64,000 bases of DNA from Lateolabrax maculatus (Eukaryota > Chordata > Actinopteri > Acropomatiformes > Lateolabracidae): positions 24,917,001 through 24,981,000 of the forward strand of contig CM062217.1 in NCBI GenBank assembly GCA_031216445.1, read 5' to 3'. Shown here in pieces: positions 12,101 through 24,193 of this stretch (positions are counted from its first letter, which is position 1; the number at the start of each line of letters is the position of its first letter). A program made the position numbers and the translations under genes. The notes beneath the pieces are model-generated. The model was not told the DNA's origin and did no database searches. It saw only the letters and a program-made list of their open reading frames with translations.

Positions 12101-14661
12101 CAAACATTTGAAAGTGAAATCAACATGTAAAATTTTGTTAAGTTTAGGTTGAATGTCACTTGGGCAAGTTCTCTTTTGTAAAAATCTTTCCCGTTGTTTT
12201 TTATGGGTAGTTTCCTTTCTACATCTCTCACTTCTCATAATTTCTTGCTTGTTAAAGCTTTAGATGGTAACTAGTACCATGAATATGTACACCAGTTGTC
12301 TGTTGTAATATTCCCTGAACTCCGCGGCTAGACATTTTTCTCCATGAGGGCTGGACTGTTAAGATTGGTGACTTCGGCCTGGCCACGGTGAAGTCTCGAT
12401 GGAGCGGCTCTCAACAGGTAGAACAGCCCAGTGGATCCATTCTCTGGATGGTAAGCCTCTCTTTTTACTCTATATGATTCAATGAAGAGACATCCACTAA
12501 AATGACTGTGATAATGAACTATGACATTAAGGAATACCTTTTTGTTTTTATTAGACAACCAAACATTCAGTATTTGGAGTACAAAATGTGGAACTCAACT
12601 TAAATATTCTGACTCACTGTATTCATATTCTGAAGATAATGTTCCCTGTTTGCCTGTTTTTAAGTCCTCTCAGATACAGAATTTAGCTACTCATTGGCCA
12701 GCCATATTAACCACTTACATTTTTATAAATATTCAACTTCTTTTTTATTTGGATTAAGCAATTTCAGCATTAGTAAAGCTGCTATTTTATTTATTATTCT
12801 ATGATGCATAATATGAGGCAGTTTCAGTTTCAGTTTGACCGGACCCAACGGTAGACGTTGTTACTAGTAGAAATAACTAGACTGCACAAAACAGTTGTCC
12901 AAATTGGTCAGTTGGTCGTTCCTATCAGTCCTGGTAAACATTCCATGTTTATGTTAAGCAGGATTTTGTCAATGACAAATATTTGATAACATTTTTATAT
13001 AACATTAATCGTCCCTGTTATTTCACAATAACTGATATATTATGATAGAAACTTAAACCACTTTATCTGTATATTTGATGATCTAATTCGGTTTTGGTGC
13101 AAATTACTGCATAAATGTTCATGTAAATTTAAGAGTTTTGTATACCATTTTAATGCTTACATTTAATATCCATGCATAGATATTTGCTTTATTTAAGACA
13201 TAACAGCCTAATGGCGTTAGTGTTATCAGTAATGTTTTAATTTATCATGACATTTTGGAAGTTCATTACACAAGTGCTTACTTTTGTCTTTTTCTGTTTT
13301 TTCCCTAAGGCTCCTGAGGTGATCCGAATGCAGGACACCAACCCATATACGTTCCAGTCTGATGTATATGGCTATGGAGTAGTGCTGTTCGAGCTGATGT
13401 CAGGGACTCTGCCTTACTCCAATATCAACAACAGAGACCAGGTTACATGACACTACTACTCTGTGTGTGACGCAGTCTAAAGTGGAGTATCGGCCAAAAT
13501 GTTCAGAAAGATGAATTGGATTAATTACAAATGATGAAGTGTCTGCACCTTTGCCATCTCTGGTGTTTTATAACAGTTAAGAACACACTTTACTTTCATA
13601 TCATGAGGAACAGCTGGCTATCAAATATCAGCATCATCTGATACCCATTTACACTGTTGTGTTTGGGTTGTTTGCAGTAGTGTATTTTCATGCTCACGTC
13701 TTTCTCACATTTGCCAGCTGCATCAAATGAAGAATTTTTAAATCCTGGTGGCAAACATTTCAATCCCTTATCCTCTTGTTTCTTACTAAGTTAGTGACAA
13801 TGGCACTGTTTCCCTACACGAATAGGTCTGTCAGATTGAAGTAACTGACTCTTCTTTGTTATCTTTCTCCAGATAATCTTTATGGTTGGACGCGGTTACT
13901 TGTCTCCAGACCTCAGTAAGCTGTCTAGTACCTCACCCAAGTCAATGAAAAGGCTCATCGTTGACTGCTTGAAGTTCAAACGTGACGAGAGGCCCCTGTT
14001 TCCACAGGTGAGTAGTGTATAGGTTTACCAAAGATACCAAAGGGTAAATGGGTGCAGGTGTAGTAGCGTCCACTGCGCTCTTTTTTTTTTTTTTTTTTTT
14101 AATTAATGCTTCACCACTGAAGCCCACCAAAATCAGAAATCTTAAAACCCCACAGTGGCTTTAATTCAGTTTATGCATTTGTTGTGTGAGGCATTGGTAT
14201 TGTCATTTTCCTTATTGGTGTAGTCTGAGCTAGTGTTAGAACTGCTACTACCTGGACTTCGATCCCTCATATCTTAAAGAAGTTGCGTAAATACAAGGAT
14301 GAGTGTTCCAGACACACATACTTTTAAAAAGAAATGTTCTTGTCTCACCAATATTTAGAAATAATCTATATGCTTAAAAAAATGTCCATATATAAGCATC
14401 ATTACATAGTGCACATGCGCAGATGGGGAACCAGGTTGAGGGTGACCACCACATATATATGAATACCATACTTAAATCTTATATTGACAGTTGACTTTAC
14501 ATTTGGTTTTCCTTCATCAGATCCTGGTAGCCATTGAGCAGGTTCAAGACCTGCTGCCAAAAATCGAGCGGAGTCGCTCAGAGCCGTCGCTCCATCGGGC
14601 CGTCCATGCTGAGGACCTGAACCCCCTCCTGTTCCACACCACCAGGCTGATGCCCCTCTAA
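6179..14661 (+). CDS. araf: A-Raf serine/threonine-protein kinase
   Basis: Fifteen coding exons join in phase to 609 aa (human ARAF is 606): 6179-6289, 7415-7518, 8388-8490, 8661-8815, 9645-9743, 9840-9984, 10232-10259, 10380-10510, 10697-10899, 11225-11401, 11630-11676, 12332-12450, 13310-13441, 13873-14007, 14521-14661. RAF kinases carry signal from Ras-GTP at the plasma membrane to MEK and ERK. Domains are a Ras-binding domain (about 24-100; VYLPNKQRTV), a C1 zinc finger (H104, C117, C120, C130, C133, H138, C141, C149), a 14-3-3 site RSTSTP (217-222), the N-region SSYYWE (300-305), and the kinase domain with GAGSFG (318-323), K337, HRD (428-430), DFG (448-450) and APE (475-477). A C-terminal 14-3-3 site RSRSEP sits at 580-585. 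FKNEMQVLR, FAIITQW and YLSPDLSKLSS favour ARAF over RAF1 or BRAF. All catalytic residues are intact. The 28-nt exon at 10232 matches the small RAF exon known in RAF1. Confidence 0.96.
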
Positions 14662-17600
14662 ACTCCCCACAGCACTGGGCAGAAAGGCTGTCACTCTGTC
14701 CACAACCACAGCATTCCCGTGCCTCAGAGAGGCCACAAGCTGACTGTCCTGACAGACCGCGAAACCCCCCCCCCCCCCCCCCCCCGCCCCTGCAGAGCAC
14801 ACACAGCACACAGCGCAGAACTCAGTCACTGCAGAAATAACCATAACACATTGTTTAGTCTGATAGTGAATCATCTTGTCCGTTAAACAAGTGATAAAGA
14901 TCTCCTCATTAGGTGAAATAATTGTCTACTCTATCCAGAAGCCCATTTTTGGTAGTAAAGTAGGTTTACCCAGACCTTTTTGAGGAGCTTTCTGATCACA
15001 GACGAACATTTAAACCAGTTCACCAGCCATAATGCTGGAGCTGCTACTTCAGGTCCCCTCATCAACTTACATACTTCTAATGCCCGGCTGTTATGGGCCC
15101 TCTTTCCCATTGGCTGTAGATCCAGATCAAAAACATGTTCTATTAACGCACTTCTGTCTGAGAGGTACAGATATGCAATTCAATTCACTTATTCCCTTAC
15201 TGAGTCTTAAATCTGTATTGTTTGAGAACAATACAACAACAGGCCAAGTTCAACTGGTTTTACTAATTTTCTTCAAATCAACTAAAAGCTTAAACACAGT
15301 CATGCCCCACCTTAAGATGCATATTAATTTCATTTTACTTGTAATGTTATTTAGCTTACTCCAAGGGGATTTCTTTCAGCGTGTTGTAGGACCAATATTG
15401 ATGGAGATAAAAAAATACTGTATTAAGATAGCCCAGGTTAAGGGCTGTCAATAGAGAAATAGCATTGATGAAGTCTACAACTACGTCAGCTGCAACATTT
15501 TAAAATTGTGTAAAATCAGCTCAGTTTATTGGTCTACCCCTGATACACCTGTGACATAAATACATTTACATGTGCTTATGTACAGCTCTCAGCAGAGCAC
15601 ACCTTCAAGTTAAATGAAGATTGAACTCCCATTGCTTTTTATTCCACTGATTCCTTTCACAAGTTTTACCAGAATGTCATCACGCTCCAGATTGCAGATG
15701 AGGTGGCTTTTACTGCTGTTGGTTTCTTCAGTCATTGTCATTATTAGCCTAATGAGTAATCAACAGAATAAGTTGTAAGTGTAGTCTTAACGTAAATGGT
15801 TAGTTGTATTGCTGCTACATGTAGTGAGGTTTCTGTTCAGTTTCTACCCCTTGGATAGATGAGACATATTGGGACTGGAGTGCACCGACATGGCACACAA
15901 CTTCAACAATCAAGTCTTAAAAGTTGATTCTTAATGCTCTCAAATGCTGCACCACAGATGATTGATATTCGGTTGATATTTCACAGATAAATGCCCACAC
16001 ACATACACTTAAACTAGCTGTTGATGATTCATTAACACTGTGAGTAGCTTGGTTAATTAGTCACTCCAAATTGGACCCACTGTGGGAGAAGTGTAATTAA
16101 TGTTATGCAAGTACTTCAGGGTTCAGTATGCTTCAAATAACCCAGGCTGTAAGACGTGACCACATCTAAACCTTTCCTAATGGCCACAAGCAACAGCGGA
16201 ATGAAAAACCTGCCTTTATAGCCACCATTCTCTCTCTAGGAATTCTTTGTCCAGTTGGGGTGATGCCGTTTAGGACAGTCTTTCCTCTAACGCATTCACA
16301 GTTGTAACTGTTGAGAGATGTTCAAATTCTGCTTCTTTTCACCTGGCCGGTTTGTCTGTTTCAGAAAATTGGAAAAATTGTCTGACCTACCCGCCCCGAT
16401 CCCACTGTCAAAAAGGAGTTTCAGATGCTATAGAGGACTGGGCAAGCACTTTGTTTGAAGCATAATGAGGCTTTACAATCGGAACAAAGAGGTCCAGTGT
16501 GACATTTGGCTTTTGTGAGATTCACAAAACATTTCTGTGTAGAGCTTGCACATTCACATTGTGCGTGAATGTTTCTTAGACGCTTATTTACTTAAGGTAT
16601 ATAAGTGTCCAAGAAGATGAGGTATCATGTTGTATCACTGTAAGGGAGACAACCCGGCCAGTTTCCCTGTCTTCTGCACGCCTTCTATACATTGGGATAG
16701 AAAGTGGTCAAAGACAGTGAACCTACAACGAAAACTGGCCAATGTTTCTTGTCCGAGCTTCTCCGCCCTGCAGCCTTCTCCTCTGGAGAAGAATGAAAGA
16801 ACCAAGCAGTGACCTGTTGATCATGGTGCTCACAGTGTGACCTCTAGGTTGGGCCCATCACTAGTTGTTTATGTCTTGTGACTAACGTGGTAAATGGATT
16901 GTGTTAGTCCAATGCTCAGGTGTATACTGCTTTATGATGCAGTACGTTTCCAATGGATGTGGAGATTTCCTGACTTTGGACGAACTGCTTAAAACAAGCT
17001 GCCTTACGTAACTATTAGATGTGGTCAAAATAAAGACTACAGCAGCACAAAGATGTTCCTAAGTACTGATGCTGGATCTGTAATGGCGCGTGGTGCGCTC
17101 TGGCTTGGTTGCATTCGCTTACTCCTCAAACTGTTGGATGACTACCTGTGCCTTGTTGGCAGGGGAGCAGGCCTTTTATGAAACACCGTTCCTGTTCAGA
17201 ACAAAATCCATCATGGGATTTAAGTCATCACAGGGAGTAATTGGTAGGGTTTTGTTTTTTTGGGGGGGGGGGCAGGGACAGGCTTAGCCCTTCCATAGAT
17301 TATAAACCTAATCCCATGCAGAAGCACTACACACCACTGTGGACCCATCACAAGCGCACATGGCAGAGGGACTGCTTGAGACTCTCTCTCCTTTAGTTGA
17401 ACCTCGTCCGGAGCTGATTTTCCTCTCTAGTAGAAAGTAATGTAACGCAATGCTGAGGATTTGGTTGGGCTCAAGCTCATTGTTTATTATGTAAGCAGAT
17501 GCCCACTCTATGTTCTTAGATGCCTGACGTTGTCAGATTTTTGGACACCCATAAGCCATAATAATGCAGTCATGTAGTTTTAAACCAGGCGGGCGACAGT

Positions 17601-19640
17601 GCAGCGCATGCGGTGCATTAGCACCATCAGCTGGGTAGGGTTTTCTGGTTGAGTAAAGGTTCCTGTTACAGACCTGATAGCCAGTCAGTATGTTCAGTCT
17701 CCTGAATGGAGATTCTGAGGAAACATAAAATATAGCGAGAAATTTGGCATTTAGTTTCTGCTTCAGTGACTGAAACTAAATGTTCTAAAGGAGAATCATT
17801 GTACATCTTGAGTTATTGGTCGCTGTAGTAACTTTCGTTCCTCCTCTTTACACCTTGAAGTGACCCCCTCCCAATGTGACTACACTGTAAAAGATGGGGG
17901 AAACAATCCAGTCCTCGTGCTCTGCAGATATCTACAGTTCAGTGAAACTACTATGAGGCTTCATCTTAACCTTCAGGGCTGTCAACCAGGATGTAAAAGT
18001 AGCTTCTGTGTTGTTCTTTGGAACTGATCACTACAGAGTTCATTGCTCTCTGGCGTCATTTGGTAATATCAGAAGTATTAGCTTTATGATAGCAAGGAGT
18101 CACACTCGAGTGTAAATGGACCAGCAGCAGCTTATGCGGGTGGTGTTTCAGGTGGCGATGGGTGTTCAGTGGAAATGAGGGCTGCGCATCCTAACAGTTC
18201 TTACTGTTCTTACTCATTCCAGTTATATTGGTGGACCGGGGTCAGGGGTGACATCTGTTTTACTAGTGGGTGGGGGGGGGGGGGGATTTGTGAACCAGGG
18301 TTGGGAAAGACTCCGCTTCTGTCTTTCTCTTATTTATTGATGTCTTTGCAGACGTTGTGTTCTGCGGCCACGGCTCCTCAAGGTGGATCCCATGTTTACC
18401 GAGAGAGATCACACTTTTGCAACATTCACGCCGTTGCCGGGCGCTCTCTCTAACAAGAATGTTCTTTAGGCACGGTACTGTCTGCTCCTCTAAGACTTTC
18501 ATTGTGATACCGTCTCCTGCAGGGGCATTTTGTAACGACTTTTTCTTTTAGACATCTTGAGCACAAACTTAGGGTATCAAACTTTTTAGCAACATTTTGT
18601 TCATAGGGTTTCACTACGATAGCATTTGTTAATCGCAACACTTCAAAATACTGTAAAAGTAAGTTGTTTTATGGTGGGCTGTGTGTTAAACTTGAGCGTG
18701 TCCTGTGATATATGAGTGTAGCTTGTAAGTATTTGAATGGCCTAGGGGCTAAATGAGCTGCTTTTTATAACCTTTCAGCAATAGCAAGGACAGAATGTCT
18801 ATTTTTTTTTAAATTTCCATAATGAAAGATCAGGAGTGTTTCACAATAATGTCGCACCAGGCTTCCTGTCAATCGATGTCGCAAGTGCGTGTCCGCTCAG
18901 AGGGACCGGCCGCAGCGGAGGACTCCCCCGTTCCGAAAGGACATTGAATCATTTTGGCTCAGTGTAGTGTTCGCGTGGCATCTCCCAGAGAAGACTGCGT
19001 CCATCCAGTATCTAAAGGAGGTGGGAACAAGTGCCACAGTCACTGAAAATCCTCGTTAAAAAGGACCTTAACGGCTTCATGATACATACGAGACACTGCG
19101 CTGCCTGCACCGGAGGGGGAAGACCAGATTTAACACATCTGTCTGTTCAGAGAAGAGGAGGATGAGAACTGTATTTAGAGTAGTTTTGTCGTTTCATATC
19201 TCTAGGTGAATTGCAATACTTGTGTTTATAGTTTCAGAGGTGTCAGGGGTGTTCAGTTTGCAATAAATGGTATATTCTGCTGTGTACAGTTACATTTTTT
19301 TTTTAATTACAAAAATTGTATTTGTTTCTATTTTTTGTGTGGATTCAAAAAGAACAAAATTATTTTAAAGTTTAAAGGAAATCTTAGTATTTTTTTAGTT
19401 TTTTTGGTCGTAAAATATTGATGCAGGATTTATTCTTTAAATAAATAAATTCATCTGTGTTACTTGCTCTCGTTTTCAATGTTTTGTACAATCTTCTCTT
19501 CCTCTTTTCAAGTGGACTGTTTTGTGAGACGAGGAAATGTTTCCATCCATGTCAGGTTCTTCACAGAATTTGATTAACTGCCCGGAAGACACTGCCGATT
19601 AAATGATGAGATCTGAATAAACAAAAGTGTCAGACCAACC
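14662..19640 (+). other. araf: Probable long 3' UTR of araf
   Basis: No open frame in this 5 kb resembles a known protein and I see no splice-bounded coding exon. AATAAA signals occur at 17029-17034, near 19440, and at 19616-19621. The last lies less than 200 bp from the minus-strand signal that I assign to the tetraspanin (19818-19823), so araf probably uses it, with shorter isoforms ending near 17050. Notable low-complexity DNA is an uninterrupted run of 21 C at 14765-14785, about 110 nt after the stop, plus G-runs near 17262 and 18270. How far the transcript really extends is inference. Confidence 0.4.
19616..19621 (+). terminator. araf: Polyadenylation signal AATAAA, probable distal araf end
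   Basis: Canonical AATAAA on the plus strand, the last before the convergent tetraspanin gene. It is followed within 30 nt by a GT-containing stretch. A proximal AATAAA at 17029-17034 is the main alternative. Confidence 0.45.
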
Positions 19641-19817
19641 ATTGGCTGTTTCTTCTAAAAACTGTCACCGGATCAAAAGAGGAAGTGGTTACATTTACAT
19701 CTCCACCACAGATCAGTAAGCCCCAGCAAGAGACAGGAAATGCTGATCATCTGACAAGAAATTGAAGACTGAAAGAAAATGGAGGATACAGTGCAGTCTT
19801 AATACTGTAAACAAAAC

Positions 19818-19823
19818 TTTATT
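19818..19823 (-). terminator. Polyadenylation signal (minus strand) for the tetraspanin gene
   Basis: TTTATT on the plus strand reads AATAAA on the minus strand, about 445 nt downstream of the tetraspanin stop codon. It lies less than 200 bp from the distal araf signal, so the two genes converge tail to tail with almost no spacer. Confidence 0.55.
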
Positions 19824-20266
19824 GGATTTCCAAAGGTTGTTGGGTTTGTGGAAGAAAGTTAAGTGGTTATTAATATTTTACAGAAACTGCTGCTTCTCAC
19901 AGTAATTCCCTTCCAGAGATGTATAGTGTATAAAAGTAGAGAGAAACTTGACAACAACAAAGTCATACAAAGCTTTCATTTCACACAGCTTAGGCTGAAT
20001 AGCATTTTACATTGCTCACGTTTACAGAAGGCCAGTAACTCATTTCAAAAAATATTTTCTGATCATTGCGGTAAAACGAAGCCTATTAGAATCACAATTT
20101 TGTCTTGACAAAACAATTTCCTGATGTAGAAAAAGAAAGGCTTTATCAGAAACACCCCAAGCATTTTCTGGCCTTCGGCATGCATGATTTTTAAAGGACA
20201 GAACTGTACAACAATATTTACCCTAAAACACGTAGATAAAAGATATATTGTTCAAGAGGATATTGT

Positions 20267-21965
20267 CTACAACTTGTAGCCCAGTCCAGATCTACTGATG
20301 TGGCAGAAGAGCGTCATGGCGAAACACATTCCCAACACCTGTCAACACACAAGATAAAACAAGATGTCTGTCACAGAAAAGAGCATGGATACATCCTCAT
20401 AGCTGTTACTGGACCAACAAACCTCAGAATCAGTATCTGAGGCAGTTTATTCTACATTTCTTTACATTTTGAAGCAAACACATTAAAATGTAAGCTGCAG
20501 GGTCTATGTGTGTAATAACTTTTCATGGTTTTGTTATTTTCCCGGTCACAATAGTTTCTTGAGAAAAAGATTTTAAAGTTTTAGTTGGAGATGTTTGAAA
20601 TGGAGCAGCTGTGTATGACATCCATCCTTATTTGCTATTAAGGGCACCATACGTTTAATGTTGGCATCTTTTGGCACCATACAGCCCCCTAACAACTCCC
20701 CACAGTGAAACAAACGTAAGGAGTAACGCGTACATTATTTCTGCTAACAATCCCACAATGCAATGTGTTGCATTTTATGAACACAAAAATCACCCCGATG
20801 CTACAGTCCTTTTGTGCAAAAATGACAACCAAAACAATTAGCTAAAAGAGGCTAAGCAATCCACAAAATCCTGTTTTGGTATCTCGGTATAAGAAGAAAA
20901 CTGAGTTGTGTTCACAAGTCAGTGGCTAACAGAGCACCAGAGAGAGATAACTTGCATCAGCACAAATCGTGTCCTTCTGTATGGAGAAGTTGACCAACAC
21001 TGTTTTCCTTGCAGTTTGGTGGTGACATTAATTTGTCATACATAATTTATCTGCTAAACATAACCAACAGTTTACCTCAACAATGCAGAGGACGATGACA
21101 GAAATCCCAGTGGATAGGAAGTTCTCCTCAAAAAAGTTCTTCAACATGCCCAAACAGCCCTGCGAAACACAGAGGGTGAAGTTAGTGCGACCAACAGTCA
21201 GACGCAGTGCTGAGGCGCTTCACCAGAGAACACGTGACCTTGACCTCCACAGGCTGGTCTGACAGCCTGTATCCAGGCTGGTCTCGGGGTGGCGCTGCGC
21301 CTACCTGATTCCAGTACTTTGCGTCCTGGGTGTCACACTGTTTGTTGCAGCAGGACTGAGGCACGTTGCTTCCCCAGTCAGTCGCATTGTCGATTCCACA
21401 GCAGTGGAACTGAGACAAATTAGAATAAGAAGGAGTTATTATAAGTCTCATAACAACACTAAGCTCTCACCATCTGGGCATCCGCACCACCGCGTCACAC
21501 CTCCGCTCTGATGCACTTACCCTCTCCTGGACCAGGTCCCACTCGCTCATCATGGTTGAATTTCTGGCCTGTACTTTTGCCTTTTTCAAACCCTCGCTGA
21601 GGTCATTCTTGACCATACTACCAATCTGAGTGATGGGGGAGAGCATCGGGTTACACACAGCGTGTATCATTAGCAGGTGGCACAGTGTGTGTATGTGTAT
21701 GTGTGTACTTGTACATCTATCTTTGTGAGAACCAATTTGAGTTTTGGCCCATGGGAGTGAGGACATTTTTGGAGAGTGAGGACATTTTTGACGGTCCTCA
21801 CATTCACATTCAAGGGGTCAGATTTGGTTTGAAGGTTCAGGTTAGAATTAAGTTTAGGTTCAGGTCAGGGTAAGGGTTGGGGTCAGGCATTTAGTTTTCA
21901 TGGTTAAGGTTGGGGTAAGGGGCTGGGAATTGCACTATGTCAATGAATGTCCCCACAAGATGTAC

Positions 21966-22000
<35 letters not shown>

Positions 22001-22786
22001 TGGATGTGATCTCACCTCTTTCTCGTACGCCAGGAGCAGGCACGCCACGGTCAGCTCCATCAGCATCAGACAGAAAAGCAGCAGGAAAAACTGTCAACAG
22101 AGTGCACATTATTGATTTACAGGAGTTAAAGGAACATTGCAGTTTATTGCAGTTTGGGTCGTTTCCAATGTTCCTTTCACTCTGAGGGTGGGGGGGGGCT
22201 CAGAGTCTTTTTAAGACACCATGACGCTGTGGTGGTAAAAAAGCTGCTTGTGGCTACGGCCACTGTTTGAGCAGAATCAAGCATGCCGGTAAAAGAGCTT
22301 TAAAGGGTCAGTTCACTCAAATTAGAAAGTAAAGTTTCTTTAGCAGTATCTAGCCCTGCTGATATGCTTTGGTTTTGTTAGTCCATGTCTGGAGATATCT
22401 GTCTCCCAATGCGAATGAGACAAATGGAATTTCATTTGGTGTGTTCACAGCAGTAAATAATGACATAACATCAATTAAGTAAATACATAACTATATAATA
22501 ATAATAATCCGCAGAACGCAATGTCAACAGCTGTAAATGGACCACTTTCTACAGAACAAATAGTCCCTATGAGGTAAACAGAAGGGAAATGAGGAACGTT
22601 TTTTGTAGCGAACTGACTCTTTAAAGACCCCGACCTCATACAGTGAGTCCCGTTAGCTGGAGATTCCTACTCACCATGGTGTCGTAAAGAACACTCAAAT
22701 ATCAAGAATCAGTGTGAATAAAATTATGTGAGAGTTATTTATCATCTTGTTAAAAACAACATAAGCAGTTAGAGCACCCATGGGTG

Positions 22787-22821
<35 letters not shown>

Positions 22822-23583
22822 GGGCACCGTGAGGAGGAGGCAGCGGTTCTCCTTCAGAGCGCCCAGGAAGCCCAGGAAGGACACGCAAGTGATGACGATG
22901 CCGCTGATCAGCAGCATGTTGGCCAGGTTGAAGCTGGCCAAGTTTGGGGTGAGCGCGTCCATCTTGAAGTTCACCATCATGTACACGCCGAAGCCCAGCA
23001 CGACCACGCCACACACCTGACGGGAGAGAGGGCGCACTGCAGTCACAGCACCCCAGGAACGCTCAGCCAACAGGAGCTCCTCTGAACAGCGTCACTACAT
23101 GTACTCAAGCTCTTCTACTCCATCACATTACACAGGGAAATGTTCTACTTTATTTAACTTTACTTTTACTTTGCAGATGACTATACAAATACAAATACTA
23201 TATAAATACTAAATATATGATACAAAACCTACAATATATGTTTATGATTTAGAATTAACACCAATGTCAAATGCTTCTTACACATGAATGGATTATCATA
23301 TATGTAGATGATACTATAACACAGACTCATAATGAGTACTTGAGTAATGATACTTTAGGTACATGTTACTGATAATACTAAATGTAAAAAAATGTAATGT
23401 GTGTGTACTTATTACACACAGTTCAGGTGTACTGCCCCCCACGGCACCCACCAGGACCCACCAGGTTGATAAATAGAGATCCTTACAATGAGTACTGTAA
23501 TGAGTGTGACATATACGTACAAAGCAGAGGAAGTTGGCAACACACATGGTGTACTTCAAACACTTGAGGCAGCCTTGAGCCAT
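20267..23583 (-). CDS. cd53: Leukocyte-type tetraspanin, CD53-like
   Basis: Seven coding exons join in phase to 230 aa: 23521-23583, 22828-23016, 22016-22090, 21521-21625, 21305-21409, 21076-21159, 20267-20338. Tetraspanins organise receptors and signalling proteins in membrane microdomains; CD53 acts on leukocytes. Four hydrophobic segments are visible at about 11-35, 55-78, 84-104 and 190-215. The large extracellular loop (about 105-189) carries CCG (147-149), SCC (163-165), C169 and C181, i.e. six cysteines, and two N-glycosylation sequons (NST near 131, NAT at 152). The GALKEN motif before the inner loop is present. FHCCGIDNATDW, IVEVLGMCFAMTL and the NST-x-x-x-W spacing fit CD53 best, but human CD53 is shorter (219 aa), so another fish tetraspanin is possible. 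The donor after the second coding exon (GTGCCC) is weak and followed by a CA repeat. Confidence 0.72.
21700..21970 (+). repeat. Dispersed fish repeat bounded by GT microsatellites (copy A)
   Basis: It contains GAGGACATTTTTGGA twice in tandem form, then a G/T-rich run of GGTTAGG- and GGTTAAGG-like words (about 21835-21925), then TGTCCCCACAAGATG, and ends in (GT)n at 21969-21999. The left edge also starts in a GT run (about 21684). I recognise this layout as a recurrent fish intronic repeat. It lies in a tetraspanin intron. The TTAGGG-like words are part of the unit, not a telomere. Confidence 0.55.
22298..22626. mobile_element. MITE with 17-bp terminal inverted repeats
   Basis: The left end CTTTAAAGGGTCAGTTC (22298-22314) and right end GAACTGACTCTTTAAAG (22610-22626) are inverted repeats matching at 16 of 17 positions. 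They enclose about 295 bp with no coding potential, including CTGGAGATATCTGTCTCCC. The TTAA inside each end suggests a TTAA target site, as in piggyBac-type elements, but this is inference. It lies in the tetraspanin intron between coding exons 2 and 3. Confidence 0.7.
22789..22817. repeat. GT/CA microsatellite next to a tetraspanin splice donor
   Basis: (GT)n on the plus strand, (CA)n in the transcript. It starts about 11 nt into the intron that follows the exon ending at 22828. See findings for its possible effect on splicing. Confidence 0.8.
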
Positions 23584-23684
23584 TCTGAAGCACCTCTGAT
23601 CAAACCTGCGACCGGAAACAAACAAACATGCCATCGTGGGGTCAGATTTCATGTAATACAAACAGAGGGAGCCAAAGCACATCT

Positions 23685-23685
<1 letters not shown>

Positions 23686-23730
<45 letters not shown>

Positions 23731-23995
23731 AATGTATTACTCAATCTGTTTACACATTCACATTGTGGGGACTCGCCTCCCTTCTAGAGACTAAAAGTCC
23801 CTATAATGTAAAATCATTCCATTCTAGTGTGAAGACTTGGTTTAAGGTTAAGGATAAGTTGAGGTTTAGGCAAGTAGTGGTTATGGTTAGGGTAAGTCAA
23901 TGTAATGTTCTCTAAAATGATGAAAACAGCTGTGTGTGTGTGTGTGTGTGTGGGTGGGTGGGTTGGTGTGAGTGTGTGTGTGTGTGTGTGTGTAT
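23686..23995 (+). repeat. Second copy of the GT-bounded dispersed repeat (copy B)
   Basis: (GT)22-class tract at 23686-23729, then CATTGTGGGGACTCGCC and a GGTTTAAGG/GGTTAGGG-like G/T-rich section, then another interrupted GT tract at 23933-23995. It has the same architecture as the copy at 21700-21970 but is more diverged and shorter. Both lie in the same gene, upstream and downstream of the second coding exon. Confidence 0.5.
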
Positions 23996-24127
23996 GTGTT
24001 GACGCTGTCATGGTCATACTGCGGGGAAGAGATGCTGACACATCTCACTTCCTGTGTTTCCTCTCAGTTTACACTGAGTAAACTGCATTTCAAATGCATT
24101 AAACGTTTCTGTCAATACATAAAAGTC

Positions 24128-24193
24128 GGTGTTGCTGGTGACATCACAGGGATTATAATTGGTGTTGTCGATGACATCACAGGGGTTCGGCCT
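24128..24193. repeat. Two-copy 33-bp tandem repeat
   Basis: GGTGTTG-4nt-TGACATCACAGGG occurs at 24128 and again at 24161, an exact 33-bp period. Each copy carries a TGACATCA word resembling a CRE/AP-1 half-site. It lies in the first intron of the tetraspanin gene. No function is evident. Confidence 0.6.

Noticed and set aside
21835..21930. GGTTAGGG-like words suggesting an interstitial telomere
   Set aside because: The hexamers are irregular and belong to a dispersed fish repeat with a second copy at 23800-23900; there is no TTAGGG array.
22780..23085. Frames with VCVCVCV or HTHTHTH runs here and at 21685, 23488, 23814, 54291 and 57058
   Set aside because: Translations of GT/CA and TA microsatellites, not genes.
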